From Coprinus comatus (Eukaryota; Basidiomycota; Agaricomycetes; Agaricales; Agaricaceae): a stretch of 51,920 bases of DNA. Both the position numbers and the translations under genes were made by a program. The stretch covers positions 1 through 51,920 of the forward strand of contig JAWPGT010000119.1 of assembly GCA_034638255.1 (NCBI GenBank), written 5' to 3'. This document shows, piece after piece, positions 35,692 to 45,787 of the stretch. The notes under the pieces are model-generated. The model did not search any database and was not told the DNA's origin. It saw nothing but the letters and a program-made list of their open reading frames with translations. Numbering within the stretch: position 1 is the first letter of the stretch; every line of letters starts with the position of its first letter.

Positions 35692-36997
35692 CTTGGAGTC
35701 ACCAAAAGTGATGTCGCGTCGCAGATTTTCCCACGGACAATCATTGATGTATTACTCTCCTGCAACTTCGGGAGATAGACAACGAAGTTGAATACATATG
35801 GAGTATATTCTACTACAAGATTACCTATAGAATATAATATTAAAATTGTATATGACCACCCCGTGCAGCCAAAACAGCCTTGACACGGTCTGGCATTGTT
35901 CCAATGAAATGGTCAACCCGGTCAATTGGTAGCGAGTCCCATGCAGCATGGACTACCAACTTTAATTCATCCACAGTGTTTGGTTGATGTTGAAGACCAC
36001 GTAGGGATGTTTTGAGGATATGCCAGATAGGCTCGATGGGATTTAAATCGGGAGATGATGGAGGATGATATGTAAGCGGGATATTTTTAGCTGCAAACCA
36101 CTTCTTCAACATTTTGCTGATGTGGCTTGGGGCATTATCCTGTTGAAATTTGACATGGCCCCGGAGTTCATTCATCCTTTTGTAGAAATCAAAAAGATAT
36201 GGTTCAAGAACTTGTTCTTGGTACCTTTTAGATGTCATTCCTCCACCATGTCCTCCCGGATAGTCTAACACAACCAAAGGCCCCTTCCAACCCTCTATGA
36301 TACACCCCCACACCATAACTCGTATGCTTGATTGCTTGAAGGTTGGGATAAGACATTCTTCAAGAAAGGCTTCATTGGGACGACGGGTTACAAAAATACG
36401 GCCCTGATGATCATCAAGACAAATATAGCACTCATCAGAATAGATGACACGTCGAAAATTAGCCATCGATGAGATACTATTGATTCGTGCCCAGTTCAAT
36501 CGTGCTCGTTTGTGCTCATTCGTAAGGAAAGGTACCCTCAGAGCCACCCTCCGATGGTAGTTCCCCTCAGCAAGAACCCGCCACACTGTGCTAACTGAAA
36601 TTTGTAGTCCAATTTCGTTCACAATTTGTTGAAAGGGTGTGCGGCGTTCTTTTCTTGCTGTACGAGCAAGCTGACACTTGTCATAGCTATTTAGCTTCTT
36701 TGGCCTGCCTATGCGAGCTTTGTCAGCAACTGAACCAGTCACTTCATAGTGCTTGATGATGCGTTGTGCAGTCCGGGGCTGGACATTCTCCTTTCGGCCT
36801 GCTTCAGCTGCATTTCCTGTTGCATGGTAGTACCCAATAATTCGGTTTCTTGTGGGAATGTCAACCTCTCTCCGAGAAGTCTTTGGCATAGTAGTTAGAA
36901 AGGGTAGAATATAATTATATTTCGCCAAAAACACAACATGTCATTCAACATGTGAAACAATCATTATGTAAGCGACATCACTTTTGGTGAGTACGAG
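35692..36997 (-). mobile_element. Tc1/mariner element with TA duplications, inserted in an intron
   Basis: Terminal inverted repeats of 26 bp (35692-35717 and 36972-36997) share a perfect 19-bp core, TCACCAAAAGTGATGTCGC, with three mismatches in the outer seven bases. TA flanks both ends (35690-35691 and 36998-36999). The single gene inside has no stop or frameshift. The element sits between the GTATGT donor at 35683 and the TAATAG acceptor at 37045, so it enlarges a roughly 55-bp intron to about 1.36 kb without touching exons. Confidence 0.9.
35840..36889 (-). CDS. Tc1-type DD34E transposase, apparently intact
   Basis: A 349-residue frame from MPKTSRREVDIPTR; an in-frame ATG 45 bases upstream is less likely because it lacks family-like sequence. 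It has an N-terminal paired helix-turn-helix region (AAEAGRKENVQPRTAQRIIKHY), a GRPKKL linker and a second HTH. The catalytic triad is D in YSDECYI, D in QQDNAPSH and E in SPDLNPIEPIW, with 34 residues between the last two. Length and motifs are complete. It catalyses cut-and-paste transposition at TA sites. No TGA decay is seen, unlike all LTR elements here. Confidence 0.93.
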   Translation of the reverse strand: MPKTSRREVDIPTRNRIIGYYHATGNAAEAGRKENVQPRTAQRIIKHYEVTGSVADKARIGRPKKLNSYDKCQLARTARKERRTPFQQIVNEIGLQISVSTVWRVLAEGNYHRRVALRVPFLTNEHKRARLNWARINSISSMANFRRVIYSDECYICLDDHQGRIFVTRRPNEAFLEECLIPTFKQSSIRVMVWGCIIEGWKGPLVVLDYPGGHGGGMTSKRYQEQVLEPYLFDFYKRMNELRGHVKFQQDNAPSHISKMLKKWFAAKNIPLTYHPPSSPDLNPIEPIWHILKTSLRGLQHQPNTVDELKLVVHAAWDSLPIDRVDHFIGTMPDRVKAVLAARGGHIQF

Positions 36998-37102
36998 TAT
37001 CTCTCCATATTATACATATCAGCTAACCTCATTTTATTCTAATAGTACAACCGTTGGCATGCTGAGAATGAATCGAAGAAGACCCGAAAACCACAAGGAT
37101 GA

Positions 37103-40100
37103 CCCCACAAACAGAACTAGTGTAAGTGTATTGTGATTTCAAGTAATATCTTATTAATTTTTACTGAATGGTAGAGAATGGATGAGTATGACACCAGATA
37201 AACTCAATACAGCTAGATAGGACCAGAAAACAGAAGCATGGATAGCATATTACATGTGGTAATACAGTTAGATGAGGCCAGATGAGGATGTATAGTACTT
37301 AGATGACACAAGATAGAATCAGAAAATAAACAGAATTAGTGTGGATGATTTCTAGCTGGATATGAGTTCATCTTAGTTACTACATCAGCAAAATGAGCAT
37401 CTCCTTGGCCAAGCTTAAACCTCCTTAAACCTCCTTGAAAACATTTCCAAGGATGACCAAGGATATATTAAGAATGTAAAAGAATTTTTATTTTCTCCTT
37501 GGAATTACTTAGTCATGCTTGACAAGTCGATTCCAAGCTATTCTAAGCAGGGGGTCCTGGTTAGTCACACTTAATTCTACTTAGTTTTACCTCATATCTA
37601 CTTGTACTGCCTTCGAAAATACTTTCTCAAGCTTATAAATCAGGTATATCAGAATATATATATATATAAAGCAAAATTTCAAGGACTCCTAGAGTGTCTC
37701 AAATGCATGTAAATGTATATCAACTGAATTATATTATCAGAAGGGAGACAGTAATGTACAAAAATACAAGAGTGATTGTATACAGCATAATAGTAGTGTA
37801 TACTACAGTAATGTACCGAAATAAAGATAAAAAAATTACAAGAATATATTCATAATAGGAGAACTTACTTGGGAGAATAAAGAACTGGACATTGCGATAC
37901 GAGTATTGATTGGAACGTTACGTGGGTAGGTGCGTTCGAACGTTGCCGTCGAGGCGGTTTGAACGATGCTAAGAACGTAAGATTCCAATAAGGATTGAGT
38001 ATCGAAACAGGTGTTAGATTGAATAAGAACTTACCAGAAGATAGGTCACTACAACTCCAGCGGTCCTCCATAGTGGGTACAAATCAGGGGTGGAACAGAG
38101 AATGTACGCGTGGTGTAAACGAGTCTGAAAGCATGTTATGGAGTGCAGGAGGGAGTGAGAAATGAGTAAAATAATTCCCTTGAGACAGATAATGACTCAC
38201 CAAGGAAGAAACCCCCCTTCGTGGGGTATACACCATACCACGTCATCACCTAACCCTCCTATCCTATAGTACACGTCGAGAAGGTTCTGGAGAGCCTATA
38301 AACGTTCCTGTATGTAGAAAGATGAGTAATACAGAAGAAAAACAGCAAGTAATGACACACCAGCAGTAAAACTAATGTTATAGCATGGCTACTGCATCAG
38401 GACGCGTGTATGTAGGCTTGTTCGAAGCGGAGTATTGAGGCCGTCCTGGAGAGCCTAAGAACGCGCCAATACGCGATTATATGAGCCCAATACATGGAAA
38501 ATAGTCGAAATTGACATACCTTATAAGAATAATGAAAACCCCACCATATCACGCGTACATAGGCTCATTCAATGCATAATGTCGAGACGGTTCCAACGAG
38601 CTCCAACGCGTAAAGTTTCATCAAGAAATGAGAGTGCAGTGGTGACATTACTCAGAGTCAGCAGTGAGTAGAAGTTGTGACCTTCGTGAGGTTGCATTGC
38701 TGATGCAACGTGTCCTATCACACGTGATGGTGAGAGTGATCATGTGACAGTCTGATTTTGCGATTTTTCGTGAAGTCCAAATCTGGGAACATAAATGATG
38801 TGATTATTGATGCATCATCTTGAAATAACAACACAGCATTAATGACATCAACCAAACAAATGAAACAAAAACAAAGTCAATAACACAAATTAACTTCGAC
38901 TTTTGTGACCTTAGAATAGTGCTTGGGAAACTTAAAAACTTGGTTGGAAATATTGACTACCTTAGAGTTACTTTGAAAATATATATCTAAGTATCAGTAA
39001 GTATACTAAGCTACCCAAGCTATACTGAGTACTACTAAGGACATGCTGGAAATGCTGATGTAGATGATATGAGCTGCAATCAGAAAGTAGAGCATATATT
39101 CAGTGTACTATCTAGGGCTATCTGAGCTCTTCTCATCTATTTGAGTTAAATTCATTATTCTATACATGACTGCTTTTCTGGCCCCATCTGAAATCACTAT
39201 AAAATCCAGATAATACTAGACAAGCTAAGATCTTTGAATGGCAAAGTCTCATTTTTTCTTTGTGCAGCCAGCCCTGCCTGGCGTCATATGGATGGTTGGA
39301 GTTCCAGGTGAGACAAGGTGACATCAGATCCGGCACTTTTCGTAAATGACTGGGGGTGAACAGTGAGTAATTCGGGTGACTATAGCTGGCATTTGCAGGT
39401 GGTTGAGGTCGAGGAACCAAACCTCCCCATGGCTTTCAATAGGGGAACCTGGATTTTCCAAGTCCGCAACAAAGAAACTCGTTATAAGGTGGAGAATTCT
39501 ATCTTAATTACAATTACAATAGCATTTGCTACTAATTGACGTGGGAACCATCAGATAGGGTTAGGGTCGTACGTGCTTGGCGCTCTTCAGAAAAAAACCT
39601 CTGCGTACTGTGTCAGGGCTTTATTTCCTTACTTCATCTCACCCATCAATCAAGTCATTTTATTCTAGCTTTGTGGTCCGCCTCGGATCTGTGGCTCGAT
39701 ATTATAAACCAACCAACATGTCCATATTTTTGGGCTATGTGGTCATTATTGTTATCTGCTCCATCGTGTAATTTTGAAGACAATAGCAATTCACGATAAC
39801 AATCCATGCTCCTGAAGTCATTGTAGTCTCGTAGGAGATTTTCTCCTGGCAGTCTGGCTCACCCGGGTTCCGTCCCGCTTTGCATTTTACATTTTGTTAA
39901 TTAAAGCTCACTAACGCATGGTTCTTCCATATTTTAGATCTCCTGCTATCTATTACATTCCATTGTCTACAACCTACCCTTATTCTTGATCCTGACCGTG
40001 TACAAGCAACTAAATGCAACTGACCAATGGCCATCTACCATTGGATTCATGAAGCAATAACTCCGGGTTCAATGTTTCAACGCGCCATTTGCGATTCCCG

Positions 40101-40465
40101 AAGTAAGTTAAAACAATTTTAGACCGTATGGATAATATCAACAATTCATCAAAATCGTAGAAACAAAGCAACTCTTTTGCTCTCCGAGCGCTATATAAAC
40201 ATTCATTTCCCGCAATATCCCTTGACATTCTTGGTGTCTGCATTCACAAACATTAGGCCTTCTTTGAAATAACTAAATGGGTTTGTCCCTAACCTGGATA
40301 AGACGAGTCACGTAGAGTCGGACCTGCACGTTAATTGCTTGCAGGCAGTTCGAAATATATCGGACTTACGGCACGGAGGACGGAGATACAAAATATTATT
40401 TAATACACCACAGAAGCTGCACGGAAGCAACAAAAGTCTCGCCTCTTCTTTTGAAACCCCCAGTA
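37103..40465. other. Gene-poor AT-rich region
   Basis: I see no convincing gene on either strand. Open frames are short and lack recognisable motifs or splice-linked extensions. The region has a dispersed short repeat at 37.95-38.62 kb (listed separately), a (TA)n stretch at about 37658 and CTCCTTGG-rich sequence near 37420. A TATATAAA at 40193-40200 might serve a transcript toward the P450 gene at 40466, but it is 266 bases upstream of the ATG. Confidence 0.5.
37948..38615 (+). repeat. Four degenerate copies of a ~30-bp CG-rich motif
   Basis: Consensus GTCGAGRCGGTTCYRRMGAGCCTAARAACG at about 37948-37979, 38275-38305, 38434-38465 and 38581-38610. The last three are near TGTATGTAGGCTTGTTCGAA or GTACATAGGCTCATTCAA and ACGCG words. 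They stand out by CG content from the AT-rich surroundings. They may be remains of a small non-autonomous element; no coding potential or clear termini found. Confidence 0.45.
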
Positions 40466-42439
40466 ATGTCGATGATACCTGAGCAGTATCAATCATCAAC
40501 TCTTATTCTTGTACTATTCTGTGTTCTTACGACATTTTATGTGTTACGAAGAAAGGCGTCGCTTCCATATCCTCCTGGTCCTAAGCGACTTCCACTCATT
40601 GGAAATTTATTGGATATGCCGAAGGATAACGACTGGGAAACATATGCTCGTTGGGGCCAAGAGCTAGGTAAGTCGTCACAGTTTCCCTTCAGTATGTTGA
40701 GTAATATGTCCGTTGATACGTCACTATCCTCCGGAAGACTCGGACATCATCTATCTTGACGTTGCTGGTTCTCGGATTGTTGTCCTTAATTCCCTCTCGG
40801 CGGCACACGATTTACTTGACAAACGCTCAGTCAAATATTCCAGCCGTGCACGATTTGTTATGTCCAATGAACTCGTGGGCTGGGGATGGCTCACAGGTGT
40901 AATGCCTTATGGTAGACAATGGAGAACTCGGCGGAAACTATTTCAGAAACATTTCGACCCTTCCGATCCTTCATTATATCTCGACTGGCAAATACGCTAT
41001 GGTAAACAGATGCTGGAAAACATTTTGGATCACCCGGATCGAGTCTGGGAACATATGCAACGGTACGCTATAGCTTCCTGTTTTCATTAACAAAGTACTC
41101 AGTCAGGCTGATTGTTATATTGTTAAGCATGAACAGCGGCGCTATCTTATCTATTACTTACGGTATTGAGATCAAATCTATGGATGACCCTTACGTCAAA
41201 CTTGCTGTTGAAGGATCCCAGTCATTAGTCAACACACTTGTCCCAGGAAAATATCTTGTTGACTCTCTACCCTTTTTGAAAGACCTACCAGATTGGTTTC
41301 CTGGAACGGGGTTCAAACAAGAAGCAAAACGTCATCAGGCCATTACAAAGCGATTCAGAGAAGAGCCCTTTAATGCTACCGTCGATGCGTTAGTAAGTTT
41401 GATTATTCAAGATGTGTTGTGTTTGTCACAGAAGTGACTTATGGGTTAGAATCGGGGTGTTGCGGAACCTTCCTTTGTTTCTCGATGTCTCCAGGGACTT
41501 TCCGACGAGGCGGACGCTGAAGAACGAGAAGCAATCACTGATATCGCAGGCAACATCTATCTAGGCGGAGCCGATACGAGTCTTTCTGGTGTTGCCACGT
41601 TTCTCCTAGCTATGATCTGTTACCCCGAGGTTCAAAAGAAAGTTCAGGAGGAACTTGATTCTGTTTTTGGACATGGGAGGCTTCCTGATTTAGTGGATAA
41701 AGAAAAGCTTCCTTACTTGGAAGCAGTTATCATGGAAGTGCTGAGATGGAAGCCAGCAACACCAATTGGTGAGTTGTATATCAGAGACGAGGAATTTGTT
41801 TCTGACAGTGTTTGTAGGTGTTCCTCATTGTAGTACAGAAGATGATATCTATAAGGGCTATTTCATTCCCAAGAATACTGTCGTCGTTGGTAACGTATGG
41901 TGTGTAATCTTCCGAAAAAAATGGTGCCCTGTGTAATATGTTTACTTTCATGCGATAGGGCAATACTACACGATGAAACAATTTACCCGGAACCTGAAAA
42001 GTTTATTCCGGAACGTTTCTTAACTGAAGATGGAAAAATCGATTCCAGCGTACAACATCCCGCAGTAGCCGCTTTTGGTTTCGGTCGCCGGTAGGAATGA
42101 ATTCTTTTAGATTAATTTGCATTCTAACGTCTACATATCGTTTAGTGAATGTCCCGGAAGACATGTAGCAATGTCATCAACTTGGATTTTCGCTGCTTAC
42201 ATTTTGTCTGCGTTCAAGTTGGAAAAGCCAGTTGATCCTGTGACTGGAAAAGTTATTGAACCTAGTATGTTGTATCATGCCAGTCTTGTCTAGTACGTTT
42301 TCTCGATATCTTTTGTGCCGTTATTGAAAAAGTCTTCTGATCTTTTTAATATGGTAACAGCACTCCCGTCCCATTCAAAATTAAGGCGACACCTCGTTCA
42401 GATCAAACTATGCAAATGATTAGGTTTTTGGAAGCCTAG
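40466..42439 (+). CDS. Cytochrome P450 monooxygenase, tandem copy 1
   Basis: Eight exons: 40466-40667, 40738-41062, 41137-41392, 41450-41768, 41818-41899, 41959-42090, 42146-42292, 42361-42439; total 1542 bases, 513 residues, all phases consistent. An N-terminal membrane anchor (LILVLFCVLTTFYVL) and the hinge PYPPGPKRLP place it on the ER. I-helix oxygen-binding motif GGADTS, K-helix E-V-L-R, PERF and the heme loop FGFGRRECPGRH with the Cys ligand are all present. It would oxidise a small lipophilic substrate using P450 reductase; the substrate cannot be read from sequence. It resembles the large mushroom P450 families. Exons 2 and 5-8 have exactly the same lengths as in the neighbour. Confidence 0.93.
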
Positions 42440-43328
42440 CTTGAACTTACCGTGATTGTGTATTATTTTTATTTTGCTTTTTTGTCACTTGTAGTGACCT
42501 ATGATTTACGTCTTTTCATCATATTGAGGTAAAGTAATTCCTTCGTTCCAAATATTCTACTTGTATACTACATATACCTCTGGGATGACTTTTACGCTCT
42601 GATTTTATACTTCGACTTTCACCACCTAATGTTACCTGACGATTGATTAATTTTATGACAAAATTGATATTTGTACTTCAGAATTTATCTCCGATCGAAC
42701 GATAAGCTTGTATGTATTATGTAGGCGCTATTCAAGTTCGATCTAAGTTCAAGCCTCCAAACGTTGTTCGAACACACTTATTCGAACCCGACGTTAACTA
42801 TCATTTGATCTGTTACTTTGACGCTTTCCCAGCACTATCTTCAACCTTGACTTTCCCCTCACTTTCACTATTCCAATTAGTTGAAAAGAGTCACCGGGCG
42901 TAATGCAAACACGACGTAATACATTATGGTTGTTACTCACGTCCCATTTTCACCAGCGATGCCATAGGCCAGACTCGAACTAGAAGAATCAGAGAAGAAT
43001 CCAACGCGTATATTCATATCTTCGGCGTACCTGCTTTTGGGATGAGTGAGGTAAAGTCAGGCTCCTATAGTTAAAATGAGCGGGACATATTTTCGAACGC
43101 CAATTTGGCTCCCAAGTTACTAGTCCTTTCTTCCCCACGTCCAGAGTTCCAATAATTAGCTCAAGCTGCTCATGATGAAAGCCCCATCTCAAGATAAAGC
43201 TAGGGGTGTTACTACCATCTGGGGTGCTGATCGCTAGCTCGACTACATATACCCCAAGATGTAATTCGACCCTCCAACTTTTCCCTTTGGATCTCAACTC
43301 TTACATTCGACACGGAAAACTACATATC
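42440..43328. other. Intergenic, between the two P450 genes
   Basis: Contains the 3' end of copy 1 and the upstream region of copy 2. No gene, tRNA or element recognised. Confidence 0.6.
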
Positions 43329-45367
43329 ATGCTCGAAGTTTTATCACTGGTGGCTATTATCTCATTGGTTTTATTACTGAGAAGAAAAAATACATCTACA
43401 TCGCTTCCTTATCCACCTGGGCCCAAAGGTCTCCCTATAGTAGGAAATATCTTTGACTTTCCAAAAGACGGGAGTGAATGGGAATTCTACATAAAATGTG
43501 GAGAGAAACTCGGTATGTATATACAATTATATTACTTTTACACAATTACAAGTAGAATCAAATTTACAATTTACAGACTCAGATATCATACACTTCAATA
43601 ATGCAGGTTCTCATATTGTTGTTCTTAACTCCCTACCGGATGTTCTTGAACTTTTGGACAAGCGATCTGCGAAGTACTCTAGCAGGGCCCCTTTTACAAT
43701 GGCCAATGAACTTTCTGGCTGGGCTTGGTTGGTTGGAAATAAACCATATGGTCGACAATGGAGGACTCGGCGGAAGATATTTCAGCAACATTTTGATCCT
43801 TCAGATCCTTCTCTTTATACACGTTGGCAATTATATTATGGCAAGATATTGTTGAAAAATTTACTTGAAAGTCCGGAACAAACTTGGGAACATCTTCACC
43901 AGTACGTATGGCATATATTTCCAATTTATCGTATATTCATATGTGTTACACTTATAGTACTATATCCGGAGCAACAGTTTCTGTTACGTACGGAATTGAA
44001 GTGAGATCGATGGATGATCCATTCATCAAGCTCGCTATAGACGGAAGTCAATCGCTGATTGATACATTGGTACCGGGAAAGTATCTAGTTGATTCGATTC
44101 CTCTCCTAAAGCACCTGCCTGCATGGGTTCCTGGATGTGGGTTTAAACGTGAAGGCAATCAATACAGGAAGTTGACTGAACAGTTTAGAGAGGAGCCCTT
44201 TGTGGCCGCACTCAGAGCTATAGTAAGCATCGCCCTAGTCAACGGGGAATCACAAGTCCTTTTTATAATTTTATTAACTTATGGACCTGCAGAATCAAGG
44301 CTTGGCGCAGCCTTCATTTGTCTCTCAATGCCTCCAAAGATTATCCGATACTCAGGTCTCAGCAAATGAAGGCGAGAATGATGAATATACGGCGATAATC
44401 GACATAGCAGCTAGCATTTACGTTGGTGGCGCAGATACTACACTATCCGGTGTTGCCACAATATTACTAGCGATGATTTGCTTTCCAGAAGTTCAAAAGA
44501 GAGCTCAAAAGGAGTTGGACAGTATCCTGGGACATGGGCGATTACCGGAGCTAGAGGATAAGGAGTCGTTACCTTATTTGATGGCAGTTATTCTGGAAGC
44601 GTTTAGATGGAGACCTGCATTTCCGACTGGTTCGTAGTAGAAGTTTATTTTTTAATATGTGGAATGATCGAGTACTCATATTGGGGGATGGTGATAGCAC
44701 TCCCTCATTATACTACGGAAGATGATGTGTACAAAGGGTATTACATCCCGAAAAATACAGTAGTTATTCCTAACACTTGGTACGTACTATCTCATATTCA
44801 TCTATGTCTGTAAACGTGGTCAGTGTTTTTAGATGCTTATGCGTCACGGTTCTATGTAATTTTTACAGGGCCATTTTACACGACAAGAACACATATCCAG
44901 AACCAGACAAGTTCATTCCTGAACGCTTCTTAACAGCAGACGGAAAGCTTGATCCTAAAGTTCAAGATCCTACTATAGCAACCTTTGGCTATGGTCGTCG
45001 GTGAGTTCTGTTGATCGATCAGTCCCAAAACATGTTATTTCGAGTCTTCGTGTTATAAGTACTTACAAACCTCTGATGCAGAGAATGTCCTGGAAAACAT
45101 GTCGGCATGTCAGCTACTTGGATAATTGTTGCGTATATTCTTTCAGCTTTTAATGTGGAAATCCCAAGGGATCCGATAACTGGGGAGAATATTCAGCCTA
45201 GTATGAAGTATCGTTCTGGTCTTGTTTAGTATGTTCCTTTTTCTTTTTCTTTTTCTTTTTAATCTGCTTACGTTGTATGTGCCCACAGCTCACCAATACC
45301 TTTTAAATTCAAGGTTACTCCTCGCTCAGAGGTAGCTATCGAAATGATTAGATTATTGGATCTTTAG
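43329..45367 (+). CDS. Cytochrome P450 monooxygenase, tandem copy 2
   Basis: Eight exons: 43329-43512, 43577-43901, 43958-44222, 44293-44629, 44698-44779, 44869-45000, 45082-45228, 45289-45367; total 1551 bases, 516 residues. Membrane anchor (LVAIISLVLLL), PYPPGPKGLP, GGADTT, E-A-F-R in the K-helix, PERF and heme loop FGYGRRECPGKH are present. Intron 4 uses the unusual donor GTTCGT. Same intron positions and phases as copy 1 and strongly similar protein, so this is a direct tandem duplication. Both copies look functional. Confidence 0.93.
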
Positions 45368-45787
45368 TAGAACATATATTACTAGGGTAGACCGTGATAC
45401 AGGTTATATGGTTTTATCTACCAACAAATATTATCCCGCTTCGAGCTTGGTTTTTTCCAGTAGTTCCTCGGTAACGACGGGTATTCAATAATTTGCCTTG
45501 GTCAGGGTGACCGTACATGACAAGGTACATATGGCTGCAGGGACGCGGTCAGCCTTCTGGAACGTGGTAGTCACGTGCCAAACCGCGTATATTGTTGGCG
45601 ACCAAACGTTGACACACATCGTGTTACCTTGAACCAGCGCGTATTAAAACCTTTAACCAACACTCAGCTATTCCACCTACTCTTAACTCCTCCAACAACC
45701 GTTCTTGAGAACCCAGTAGGTCTAGTCTACGGAACTATCGCGTATGACATACTAACGTATTCATAATTATATGCTTATAAGTCGAGA
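45368..45787. other. Intergenic
   Basis: Short spacer between P450 copy 2 and the F-box gene. Nothing recognised. Confidence 0.6.

Larger units (their letters stand above)
34141..37102 (+). pseudogene. Uncharacterised multi-exon gene, 5' part cut off by TE-A, mariner in last intron
   Basis: Proposed exons are 34141-34214, 34272-35450, 35501-35603, 35665-35682 and 37046-37102. Each intron has GT..AG ends, and the second (35451-35500) has GTATGT, TCTAATGA and AAATAG. All phases join in one frame ending TGA. The protein has a helical N-terminal part (..ARQIWADLKLEGW..), a basic PKKKAKKSK nuclear-type signal, a long Pro/Thr/Ser-rich linker and a C-terminal GEFVDYWIDLPNQAREKY segment. An in-frame TGA at 34183-34185 suggests decay. 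The 5' part is probably at 9743-9844. It may be the companion gene of the neighbouring Tnp2-like transposon; that is inference. Confidence 0.5.

Noticed and set aside
39830..39890. tRNA-like sequence with CCCGGGTTCCGTCCCGC
   Set aside because: No acceptor stem, D-arm or anticodon arm can be built, and the T-loop does not fit GTTCRA.
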